From Tetradesmus obliquus (lineage: Eukaryota > Chlorophyta > Chlorophyceae > Sphaeropleales > Scenedesmaceae), in the NCBI GenBank assembly GCA_030272155.1, contig CP126195.1, positions 3,641,001-3,705,000 of the forward strand: a stretch of 64,000 nucleotides of DNA. The letters run 5' to 3'. The notes under the pieces are model-generated. The model did not search any database. It was not told the origin of the DNA and saw only the letters and a program-made list of their open reading frames with translations. The position numbers were made by a program, and so were the translations under genes. Every line of letters starts with the position of its first letter. The stretch's first letter is position 1. Shown here in pieces: positions 46,703-57,782 of this stretch.

Positions 46703-47949
46703 AATGCCTCTAGTGCTGCTGTTGAGTCACTGAGTCTTCAGAGTGGGTGAGCTATGCCGCACACAGAATTGGCGAAAAGGGCGCCGCACAAGTGTTGCTG
46801 GGGTCAGGTCCGGCAGATTAAAAGCAGCCACGGTGCCCGGCATGCACGTGGTGTTTGCACAACCAGCAGCAGCAACAGCAGCGGCTGCCTGGAGTCCAGG
46901 CCTCGTGCCGGCAACCCTGCTGAGATCAACACATTACTATGTGACAAACTGCATAGAAACAAACGCATAATTCGGTGTTAGGAGCTGCCGTTGAAGGGGC
47001 TAATTTACAGAGGATTGCGATGCTTTGCAATAACCGTGCCAGTTACTTTCGTAACTGCTGCACTTGGCGTCTGCCGGCAAGCACCGCACATACTTTCATA
47101 TTCCAGAATTAAATGCGGAAATGCTGCATCAATGCGTGCCGATCATCGCTGCCTTCGATACGGGCGAACATAAGTGGTGCATCGACCTCTCCGTTGACTG
47201 GTGAGGTCACATCACAGATTACCAACAGTTGCAAGTTTATCAGCTGCAATACTGTTTACAAAAACGACACCACAAGATAAAGAACACAACAAAATGCAGC
47301 ACCAAGCGCAGGAGCAGGAGCACCAGTAGCAATGGAGTGGAGGTTGAACCACCACCAAGGTAGCCGACCCCAAACTGTAATATGACAGAATTAGGCATGG
47401 TAAATGCACAACCGTTCACCTGCCTGTGCTCAAGTGGCCCAGGTGGTAAAATTCAACGTGGTCTGTGAGTGCCTGGGCACCACCAAAAGCTGCTCAGTCC
47501 AACCAATCAAGACGGAAGGTGACGACCCCATAACACCTGAGTAGCCTAACTGCTGCGTGTGACTAGCCAGTAGGATTGCGTCCCCCCTGGTTAAAAAACA
47601 CCTGAGTAACCCTCAACACGGTGCACCTGGGTGCCAAGTACTAAACACCTGGGCGCCACGGTGTGCCACCAATCAACAAGCTTGCAGACGCAGCAGCCTC
47701 CGACGGCATGGCCTCCAGCTGCTGCTCAAAGCTTATGCTTGTGCCACTGCTTATTCACAAACACTGCCATACATATTCTTGACCAATGAACTACAACTGT
47801 GACATTATGCAATGATGGTGATCTGCGCCACAGCAGGCTGCAGATTACTCCTCAGCATCAATCCGGATGCAGCAACCAGCTTATCAGTGTAATAAACATC
47901 AGTTCCAATCAGTGCCTCTGCAACAGGCAAACACCGCGCTGCAGCAGCG
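46703..47949. other. intergenic between LRR2 and LRR3
   Basis: No gene. A possible small inverted-repeat element spans 47434-47659: its ends, GTGGCCCAGGTG and CACCTGGGCGCCAC, are imperfect inverses, and related CACCTGAGTA units occur inside. Its borders are weakly supported. Confidence 0.35.
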
Positions 47950-50095
47950 CTACTGTAGCTGTGCTCCCTGCTGCTGGCCTCGCACAGCAGCCCAGAAAGC
48001 ATCCAGCTGCTGCTGGCTGGGCTCTTCACCGTCCTTGTTAACAAGCTCCAGGCATGTGAGCGCTCGCAGCTGCGTCAGCAGCTGCAAGCAACCGTCACAG
48101 CCAAACCTGTTGTCACGCAGCTCTAAGTGCTGCAGGTGCGCCAGCTTGCCAATTGCTGGCAGTGCTGCCCTGCTTACAAGGTTGCAGTCATACAGCTTCA
48201 GTATACGCAGCTCTGGCAAGTTGCATGCCAATGCAACAGCTGCCACTTCCCCCACAGCCCAACACGCCACATCAAGGTGAGTCAGGCCTGTCAGAGCAGT
48301 AAGTTGCATGACGTCATCTGCATCTGTGGTAATGTACTCGACAGGCAGTGCATCAACGCCCAGTTCCTGCAGCTGCCGCAAGCCAGTCAGGCAACCAAAC
48401 AGCTTCGGCCGCATGCCCAATGCACTGACGCCGTCTCTAAAGTCCAGGTGCAGCTGGCGCAAGCTGGTTGCTGCTGCTACTCCTGCCATCAGCGTTCTCA
48501 AGCCTGGGCCGCCGTCTGCAACATCGCCCAAGGGTGCACTGATCACATGCAGGCTGTGCAGCTGCGGCAGCTGCGCCCAAGCGCTGCTGCTCAGCACCTG
48601 GCTGAGCGCCCCATTGTACTGTAAGTCGATGCGGCTGAGTGCAGTCAGGCTGCTCAGCGCCAGCAGATCCCGCTCCGCCTCGCAGCAGTTGCTCAGTGCG
48701 AGGCGTCGCAACTGCTTCAACGCTGCCACGCCGCCCAGCAGCGGCAGCACCGCGCAGGCGTCGCCATCATCGCGATCAGCCCCGGCAGTCAGCTCCAGCA
48801 GCTGCGGCGGCAGCTGCCCACTAATCTGTGCATCGCTGTCTGCACCGTGCAGGCCCAGCTCCAACTGAGTAAGGCGTGTGAGGTGGCTGAGATCAATCTG
48901 GCGGCTGTGCTGCGCCTCACCAGAGCTGTCGCTGCCAGCATCAGCAGCGCCTTCTTCATCTTCATCTGCACTGAGGTGTATGTACACGTTCTGCAGCGCC
49001 AGCCGCTGCAAGCTCGCCGGCAGCTGCTGCAGCTCCTCCAGGTAGCAATCCAGCGCCCCAATCACCAGGAGGGTGAGCTGCGTGAGCGCTGCAACGGGAT
49101 CTAGCCACTTTCCAGGTATCCGCTGGAGGTGTTGCAGGCACCGCAGGTTGGTGAGGCCCGCAAGCGCTGCTGGCGCGGCGCACTGGTCTTCATCGTAGTT
49201 GTCTGGCAGCAGATAGCTGAGGCTGGTCAGGGTGGCTGGCGGCAGCGCGCGCAGCAGCTGACCGCTGTGCGGCACGCTGCTGCTGAAGCTGCGCAGCGCA
49301 AATGGCGGCCGCTGCTGCTGCTGCTGGCTGCTTGGCGCTGCTGTGTCGCCGGCGTTGGTGCTGCTGCGTGCTGCAGTGATTTTCTGCGCGCTGAAGGCCA
49401 GCAGCGAGTCCAGCACATTTTTTGCTGCAGCACCATCAGCGTTGTCATCATCTTCTGATTGTGGCTCAAAATCAAAAGCTATTTCTGCCGCCAGGTTGGT
49501 ATGTGGCGGCAGCCACCGTGCAAAGGTCGCCACGCGTGAAGCCAACTGCCAGTCACCCAAATCGCCTTTTACGCAGATGCTGGTGCATGGCCCTCCTTCC
49601 TGCTGTGCAGCCGCCCTGACTGCCTTGCTGCTGCACAGCAGGCTGCACAAGGTCACGGCATCAAGCCCTAAGCTTGGGTTCTGCAAGACGAGCTCCAACA
49701 CCTGCAGTAGCAGTGCAGGACAGAAGGCAGGCAAGCGGGCATCCGTTGATAAAGTGCTGCAGGATCAGAGCAAAGACATATCAAGGACAGGGGCTCCTGC
49801 CAGCATACCCCAACGTGCTGGAAGAAGCACGCCTGGGATGAACAGCGCGGCAGATGACATAGGGCGGCGGTGACATGCAAACACTTCATACTTGCAGTTG
49901 TATGTTCATTCCAACCTGCATCTGCTGCCCGTGTGTGATCCAGCTGCAGTACAGGCTCACAGAAGCACAACAGCAAGACCATGACGCTTGCTATTACGCT
50001 GCTGCCCCTTTGGATGCTGAAAGCAAGACAGCAAACAGAGGCAGTCTATGGTATGTGGCACGCACCTGGATCACCCTGCTTGTTTGCGTTGCCAT
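47950..50095 (-). CDS. LRR protein, paralogue 3 of the tandem array
   Basis: Exon 1 is 50095-50066 (MATQTSRVIQ) and exon 2 is 49701-47950, about 593 residues, open throughout. N-terminal block VLELVLQNPSLGLDAVTLCSLLCSSKAVR, acidic segment (EPQSEDDDNADG), LRSFSSSVPHSGQLLRALPPATLTSL, then LRRs and the QQQLDAFWAAVRGQQQGAQ tail. It is most like paralogue 4 in the repeat region (both share YLEELQQLPA and GCDGCLQLLTQLRALTCLEL). The short first exon ending TSRVIQ/GT is shared with paralogues 2 and 3 almost letter for letter, which supports the start choice. Confidence 0.8.
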
Positions 50096-50824
50096 GTGCT
50101 GCAGGTTGTATCTGTTGCTGTGAGCAGCGCTGCTGTTGAAACAAGAGTCTTCACAATGGATGCGCTGTTCCAGAATCAGTGCAGGCCAATACAGTGCGCA
50201 GTGTTTGATTACTTGAGTTATGGTCGGCTGCTTCAACGGCAGCTGCGGTGTATGCACGGAATGGTTGACAAACAAGTAGCAGTGCAGCCCGACGATGACC
50301 GTGCTGCGTTATGCAGCACACGTTAATTTTCCGTGTTGCTGAAAGCCTGAAGTAAAAACTTCGTAATCAGCGTTGGTTGAGGACTGCGAGCTGAAAGCCA
50401 CGACCGAAGGGAACACACAGAGAGGCAGGGACTTTTTGTAGAAAAACGGGCACCAGTTGCCAACACGGGTGATCCCTGAGCATCAAAGGACCATGGCACC
50501 CAGAAACAACCCCAGCTGCATTGTTTGAGCCGATGCGTATGCAGCTCTGAATTTGAACAAAATCCCTAAACCCTCAGCTGGTTACAATGCTGTGCAGCAA
50601 GTGCTTCTGTTGGCGGTTTGCGCTTGACATGCCTCGCAAGGCTTGCAGAGTCAAAAGGTGGAGCTTCGTTACCTTGCCACAAGCCCTACCAGGGCAAACA
50701 GCTGCTGCAACCTTTGTTGTGCATGTGCAAGCATACTGATCACAAACACATCACATCTTTTTTTCACATCACATCTTTACGAAAGCAATGCTCCTGCAAC
50801 CAACATTGCTAGCTGCTGCAGCTG
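50096..50824. other. intergenic between LRR3 and LRR4
   Basis: No gene seen. It contains the LRR3 promoter region and the LRR4 3' flank, including a short duplicated TCACATC(A/T)TT motif near 50750-50780. Confidence 0.4.
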
Positions 50825-52969
50825 CTACTGTGCCTGCGCTCCCTGCTGCTGGCCGCGCACTGCAGCCCAGAAAGCATCCAGCTGCTGCTGGCTGGGCCCC
50901 TCACCGTCCATGTTAACCAGCTCCAGGCACGTAAGCGCGCGCAGCTGCGTCAGCAGCTGCAAGCAACCGTCACAGCCAAACCTGTTGGTGCGCAGGTCTA
51001 GGTGCTGCAGGTGCGCCAGCTTGCCTATTGCTGGCAGCGCTGCCCTGCTATCGAGGTGGCAATCGTACAGCTTCAGTACGCGCAGCTCTGGCAAGCTGCA
51101 TGCCAGTGCAACAGCTGCCACATCCCCTACAGCCCAATGTTCCACATCAAGGCGAGTCAGGCCTGTCAGAGCAGTGAGTTGCATGGCGTCATCTGCATCC
51201 GTAACGGTGTACCCAACATGCACAGCATCCACCTCCAGCTCCTGCAGCTGCCGCAAACCCGTTAGAAACCCAAACAGCTTGGGTCGCATGCTGTACGCTG
51301 GCACGCCGTCTCTGAAGTCCAGGTGCAGCTGGCGCAAGCTAGTTGCTGCTGCTATGCCCGCCATCACCGTCCTCAAGCTTGGGCCGACATTAGCCACATC
51401 ACCCGAAGGTGCGCTAACGATGACCAGGGCACGCAGCTGTGGCAGCGCAGCCCAGGCGCTGCTCGACTGTACCTTGCTCAGCGCCACATCATCAAACGCT
51501 AACTCCATGTGGCTCAGCGCAGTCAAGCTGTTGAGGGCCAGCAGCTCCGACTCCGACTCGCAGCAGCCACTGAGCGTCAGCCGCTGCAGCTGCTTCAGCG
51601 CAGCGGCTCCGCCCAGCAGCGGCAGCACCGCGCAGCTGTCGCCCTCGTCGCTGTCAGCGCCCGTGGTCAGCTGCAGCAGCTGCGGCGGCAGCTGCCCGCT
51701 CACCAGCAGCTCATCATCCGCACCATGCAGGCCCAGCTCAAGCTGCGTGAGGCGCGTGAGGTGGCTGAGATCAATTTGGCGGCTGTGCTGCGCCCTGCCA
51801 CCCTCATCACCGCTGCCAGCATCAGCAGCGCCTTTGTCATCCTCGTCCGCTTGGGTGTAGATGTACACATTGGGCAGCGCCAGCCGCTCCAAGCCTGCTG
51901 GCAGCTGCTGCAGCTCCTCCAGGTAGCAGTCGACGGCGCTGATCTCAAGAAAGGTGAGCTGGCTGAGCGCCTGAGCAGCCGCCAGCCAAGCACCTGATAC
52001 CCGCTGCTTCAGGTGCATGCGCCGCACATTAAGCTGGCGAGTGCTGCTGGCGGGCTGCCACGGTCTTCTTCTCCGGCAGGGGCTTCCAGCAGCATGCCTG
52101 TAAGGCTGGTCAGGGTGGCAGCCGGCAGCGCGCGCAGCAGCTCAGCGCCATGCATCACGCTGCTGCTGAAGCTGCGCAGCGCAAATGGCGGTTGCTGCTG
52201 CTGCTGCTTGCTGCTTGGCGCTGCTGTGTGGCTGGTGCTGGTGCTGGTGCTTGCCGCAGTGATGTGCTGTGCGCTGAAGGCCATCAGCGAGTCCAGCACA
52301 TGGTTTGCTGCATCGCCATCATTGTCATCATCATCGTCTTCTGCTGGTTGCCGCTCGAGATCTAAAGCTATCTCTGCCGCCAGGTGGGCATGTGGCGGCA
52401 GCCACCGTGCAAAGGACGCCACAGTGGATGCGACTTGCCAGTCATTTGCCTTGCCTTTGATGCAGATGCTGGCGCATGGCCCTCCTGCCTGCTGCGCTGC
52501 TTCCCTGACTGCCTTGCTGCTGCGCAGCAGGTTGCACAGGCTTGCTGCATTTAGGCCCACATTGTGATGCTGCAGGACCAACTCCAGCACCTGCAGTGGC
52601 AGTGTAGTAATGCGTGAGGAAGCAGCTGGTGATAGGCACGCTGAAAGCGCAATGCACAGGCATTGCAAAGCAGGGCTGCATACCCCAAAAGCGCATGTTA
52701 GCACAAATGGCATGGCTCAGGAGTGAACATGGAAAACTGTTTGTGCAGTTGCAACGGACCCCCTTACGTTACAAGCTGCACATGCTGCCGGTGCTTGAGT
52801 GCCTGTGCAGCTTGCTGCTGCTGACGATGCAAGCATGTGTTGCAGCTGCTGCTACCAGGTGTGCAGCCCATACACAGACGGACAGGCATACACATAACCG
52901 ATGCTCAGCCTGCCTGGCTCACACCTGGATAAGCTTGCTTGTTTGCAGCACCGCTGTAACAACCGCCAT
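50825..52969 (-). pseudogene. LRR paralogue 4, frameshifted
   Basis: Exon 1 is 52969-52925 (MAVVTAVLQTSKLIQ) and exon 2 is 52590-50825. Exon 2 carries the N-terminal block, the acidic stretch (ERQPAEDDDDDNDGD), LRSFSSSVMHGAELLRALPAATLTSL, then the frame breaks near 52027-52031. Where sisters read ...ALAGLTNLRCL, this copy reads ...ALASLMCGACT and stops at 52009. The downstream frame resumes immediately (RRMHLKQRVSGAWLAAAQALSQLT) and stays open to 50825. The exon length has remainder 2 modulo 3, consistent with loss of four bases. The rest is undamaged, so inactivation is recent, or it is an assembly error. Confidence 0.75.
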
Positions 52970-53502
52970 GAGCTGCTGTCGGTGTGCCCTGTGCACAGCT
53001 GTTGATTGTTATGAAGTCAATCTGCACACAAGAGCAGCTGTGCCTAACAATGGGCAGATGTTTTGACAGTTAAAAGACACAATGAGGAGTGCGTGGGTAC
53101 TTCAGAGCAGCTTTGGTACACACATACAGTACATGGTTGTTGCTCAAGTGCCGCAGCAGCATAGCAGTTTGAAGCCTCGTGAACGCCAAGCGGCCGCGGT
53201 ATTTGGAAGTCAGCCCGTGCACGACGTTTAGAAGCAAAGGCTTGTGCGGGTTGCGAGCTGAGCAAAATGTTGATCGGCCGAAGAACCCTTGCTGACTACA
53301 CTGTACTGCTGCAGATGACATCTTGCGGCGCGAACCAGGATGCAGCACAAGCTATGCAAGCTGCTTCAATACTTTAAGCTGAGCTGAACGGTACTGGGCA
53401 CTGCTGGCTGTTTGGCAGGGGCGTACAGAAGTGCCACTGATGCACTGGCAGTGAATACCATCTCATAAGTCTGTATGTTCTCCTCTAGCTAGTGTGACAA
53501 GC
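52970..53502. other. intergenic between LRR4 (-) and the NPPF methyltransferase (+)
   Basis: Divergent promoter region. No coding signal was recognised. Confidence 0.4.
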
Positions 53503-55066
53503 ATGTCTGTCAAAGATGATACCGTTAGGTTACCTGAAACTCAACAGGATGCGCCACCACTAGCAGTAGCAGCAGCAAAAACAGGGGCAGCAGCAGCAGC
53601 ACTGGAGAGGGCAGTGGGGCCGGCAGCAGTAGAAGAGCAGCACCAGCAGCACCCGTTTGAAACCGACCCAGGAGACCACGCAGAGACTCCTTTTGAAGCT
53701 TATGAGCATCTGGACCTGCTGCTGACACGCCTGGCAAAGTAAGTGTGCTCCATTGTGGAGCCCCAGCAGTAACAGCCTGACAGCTGCAACACAGCTGCTG
53801 CTGGTTGTGCCTGCGCCTGTGCAGCACCAAGTCAGCTTCAGACCACAATGAACTCTTGAGGTTCTTGCAGCAATCCACAGGCAACCTTCCACATAGAGCT
53901 CTAGAGGTGCAGTGTGCAGGTGTCAAAACACAGCTGCGTTGACGACGTGTGAGCTTATCACATGTGCGTGTGTGTTTGGCATGGTCTGCAGGCGCCTGGG
54001 CACCACCAAGGCAGCGCTGCGCATCTATGACCCCTTCTTCTGTGAGGGGCGCACGGTGGCGCACCTGAAGCAGCTGGGCTACGAGACCGTGTACAACAGG
54101 TGATAGGGGTTGTGCAGATTGTGGCGGCGGCAGCAGCAGCAAGGCAGCAGCAGCTGCCACAGGCAATTGTGATGCAATGCAGTGCATGAAGCTCTTGCAC
54201 ACCCATGTTCAACACGCCAGGTTGCTGCATGCACCTGCCTCACATCATTTGCATAACCCTGTGCTGCAGGAATGAAGACTTCTATGCAGTCAAAGCAGCG
54301 GGCAAGCTGCCTGAGTATGATGTGCTGCTGACCAACCCGCCCTTCTCTGGCGACCACATTGAGCGCATCTTCCGCTTTGCAGTCAAAGGTGACAAGTGAG
54401 TCGTGCATGGTTTGTGTTGCTGTGAGCAGCATCAGGGCTAGCCGTTGGCAGAAGGGACGGAAAATGTATTGATGGTGTTGGCTTTGGACAAGGGCTGGCA
54501 GTTGGTTGAAGTACAACATGGGCTGTTCATAGCCCATGCACCAAGTTTGGGTGTTCAAGAAACCCAGGTAGTCACGCCTGTAACAATCAGAGGTAGCAAA
54601 ATTCCTCGACATACAGTTGTGTTGTTGCCCGTCCCGCAGGCCGTGGTTCCTGCTGGTGCCGCAATACATTGCGCGCAAGGCTTTCTTTCTGGACTGGCTC
54701 AGCAACAGGCGGCCCAAGGGCACCCCCAGGCCCAGCTTTGTGGCCCCAACACAGAAGCCTTACGTGTTCACAGCGCCAGACAGGGCAGGTGGGGCAAAGT
54801 CAGGGCGGTGGCAGCACTGTTGCAGGGGCGTGCATGCATCACATTGCAGCATGCATTGTGGGTGGTGCATGAAACTGTGCTGTACAACTGTGTTTGGTTT
54901 GTGTGTCGCTGACTGACCGCCTCTCGCGGAACATGTTGCTGCGCAGTGCAGATGATTGCAGTTACATGAGCACGGCGCAGCACGGCACAGCATGTGAATG
55001 CAGGGCAATGATGGTGGCAGCATAACATTTGTGAACTACCCAACCTTGCAACAAAGTTGATTGTTG

Positions 55067-55099
<33 letters not shown>

Positions 55100-55414
55100 A
55101 GATGTGCGGGAGATGAGGTGCCAAGAGCAGGCCGCAACTGCTGCTGGCGATGCAAACACAGCAGCAGGCAGCGACCCTGCAGTGCTAGATGCAAAAGCCT
55201 CACTATCTGCTTTACGCCTGGAGCCATCTGCACCTGCTGACGCAGCAGCAGCAGCACGAGAAGCAACAGCAGCAGCAGAGCCACGCTCTGCAGCAGCTGA
55301 TGGCCCCTCTTCAGTGTTTGCTGTTGCAGCTGGCAGCTTCCAGTGTGTGTGGTTCTTCAGCCTAGGGGAGCGCCACCACAAGCCTGTGGTCGAGTGGGTG
55401 CAGCAGCAGCTGGC

Positions 55415-55468
<54 letters not shown>

Positions 55469-56126
55469 ACAGCAGCAAGGTGGTGAGGGCGCTGATGATG
55501 CCGCTGCTGCACCAGCATACTGTGTGGCAGCCTCAACGCAGGATATACCACAGGTGGGCAGGTTTTCAGGATGCTGTTGTCTGAGCATCAGCTGGGTCAT
55601 GGGGTTCTGGTATCCTGCATCTACCACTACCTGGCTGCAACAAGGGGTCGGCATCTTTGGTGGCCAGAGCTACTCAAAGCTGTGCAGCGGCTTGTGCTGC
55701 CCGTCAACTTGTTCGCTTCTGAAACATGATAGATTGATGCATCGCCCACATTTATGTCCACCTGCATGCTAGCTTGGGTGCCATACACGCACTGCATGGC
55801 ATGCACTGCGTTGCGGTCCACGCTGCAAAGTCTGCAAGCCAAAGCACCACAACCTTAAAATGCAAACTCACCCTTTACAACCAACACACCCTGTGTGACC
55901 ATGCTGCTGCTCATCATATGATGCAAATTAACGAAATGTAGACAAAGCCAGGGTCCCAAAGGACGCTGGTAATGCACAGCTGCACACCTTCAAGCAAGAC
56001 ACCCTGTGCGTCCATGCTGCTGCTCATCATGTGCTGCCTGCCCTGCAGCTCATGGCGGCCCCCAAGCTGACGCCAGCAGAGCGCAGGTGGCGCAAGAAGC
56101 TGGCAGCAGCAGGCGGGCAGCTGGAT

Positions 56127-56158
<32 letters not shown>

Positions 56159-56345
56159 AGATGGAGCAGCAGGCAGGGTAGGAGGGCGGCCTGGAGGTGG
56201 CCGGCAGCAGCAGCAGCAGCAGCAGCAGCAAGTTGGCAGCAGGAGCGGCCGGCAAGGGAGTAGACAGCCGGGCGGACGACAACAGCAACAGCCGCAGCAG
56301 GTGGGGAGGCAGTCGGGCCGTGTGCCTGAGCAGCAAGCAGGCGCG

Positions 56346-56384
<39 letters not shown>

Positions 56385-56447
56385 AGACGTGCGCCTGTAC
56401 CAGCCGCGCGCGGTGGTTATGACCTGTTGGATGAAGCAGACTGCTAG
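53503..56447 (+). CDS. class I methyltransferase-like protein with NPPF motif
   Basis: Six exons (53503-53738, 53992-54099, 54270-54395, 54640-54788, 55102-55553, 56049-56447) sum to 490 codons with every phase consistent. After an Ala/Gln-rich leader come AALRIYDPFFCEGRTV (the loop where class I methyltransferases bind SAM, here with DPFFCEG), YETVYNRNEDFY, and YDVLLTNPPFSGDHIERI. NPPF is the catalytic motif IV of N6-adenine and N5-glutamine methyltransferases. PWFLLVPQYIARKAFF follows. The C-terminal third holds FQCVWFFSLGE, a poly-Gln tract and basic Gln/Arg-rich sequence (LTPAERRWRKKLAAA) that could bind nucleic acid. This suggests a protein, RNA or DNA amino-methyltransferase; the substrate is unknown. 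The nearest in-frame ATG (53503) is preceded by GTG at 53494. Confidence 0.8.
55420..55468. repeat. (CAG)n tract
   Basis: About 16 CAG units encoding poly-Gln in the NPPF methyltransferase. Further CAG runs lie at 56130-56157, 56205-56229 and 56350-56382 in its last exon. Confidence 0.9.
55887..56037 (+). repeat. 39-bp direct repeat in the last intron of the NPPF gene
   Basis: ACACCCTGTGTGACCATGCT... (from 55887) recurs about 112 bp later (from 55999) just before the acceptor, with four mismatches over 39 bp. The duplication covers the putative branch-point region but stops short of the AG. Confidence 0.75.
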
Positions 56448-57782
56448 CCTCTTCAGCCTGGCTGTACACGAGTCCGACTTGGGGTGTTGAAGTGTGTCAG
56501 CTGATATCTGTCAGCTGGTGCGGACAGGCTGTCACTCAGTGACCGCATGAGCTCAACTGACAGTCTGTCATGCCAAGATGAGGTGACCCAGGGGTAATAT
56601 CCAAAGGTGATCGTCTGTGGAGGTTACGGGGTGGCTTACCTGATGCACCACTAAACTTTAGACGCTTGAAGCGACTATTCCAAGTCTAGCTTGTCAGTCA
56701 CACAGTTGTGATACATGTTGTTGCCTCGTTGAGGACCGTAAGTAGAAGCAGGAATTGGGACGACCATGAAGGCACACTGGCTCAGTCACCGCAACATACG
56801 ACACGAAACGTATGCAACAGCCATCAGCAGCAGCGCATGTTCGCATGCACACTGTGGCAGATCTGTGAATCCACCGATTCATGTCTTCAAACAAGTATAA
56901 GAAAACTTATAGTTATTCTGCAGATGAATTTGCCAGGCCGTGAACAGCATAACCCTGGTGCAAGGAGCCACAGTTTAAACCCCGATGTTGAAGGTTTGAA
57001 TTCAAAATTGTGCGGCACCGGCAGATGCGCAAACAACAGTAGCTGTGTCGAAGTTATCATACTTTTGGATCGCTGTCATTGCACATTACCAGCCGTGACT
57101 GCAACAGGTGCAAGTGCTTACACGCCTCAGAAGTGGTGTCTGTGTGGTCGCCTGGGTTCCTGAGCTGTCGATCTCTACCAAAATCTTCGAGCTTCATTGG
57201 AAATACTCCTATCACCGTGCTGGACTCCGCAACACGATCATTGCTCGGCGGTTACCGGTGGAGCTGCTGCTGCTGCTGTTTGTGCCACAACTCTGTACAT
57301 TGCTGCGTGTACCACAGCTCCTGCAGCCGATAGCGTTTTGTTCTTCATCCCTTGATCTGGTTTGGGCCGCGGCTGGCAGACCACTCCCCAATCTGAAGAC
57401 TCAACCATCAGCAGCACAACATGCAGAAGCACAAGGAGACGCACACAAGCAGCGTTCTCGAGGTGTGGCACGTAGCATGTCCAAGACGTGATTGCGTCTC
57501 CCCTTGCTAGACTTGTTTGCTGTGGCACAATCAGCAACCAGTCGTAGGATAGCCTCTCAGCAGCAGCAAGCAGCTAGATGGGCGCTGCAGCACTAGTAGC
57601 AGCCACACGGAGAGGCCTGGGTTTCTTCATTACGTCCCACGTCGCATGCCCCACTGTTCAGCCCTTGCCAATTCACATGCGCTGTACGCAGCATGGTTCT
57701 GTTGTTATACCTCTGCCCTATGTGCCTGTGCTGTGCTCTTCTGACGTTCCACTTACAATTCTCTGCTCGACAATCACTGCAG
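56448..57782. other. gene-free stretch
   Basis: No gene supported. The 3' end region of the NPPF gene is followed by spacer before the inverted LRR pseudogene, whose exon 1 I could not find. A short inverted arrangement of CTGTCA/TGACAG lies at 56500-56570. Confidence 0.4.

Noticed and set aside
41467-52969. LRR genes as NLR immune receptors or receptor kinases
   Set aside because: No NB-ARC, TIR, kinase, signal peptide or transmembrane segment is visible in any copy.
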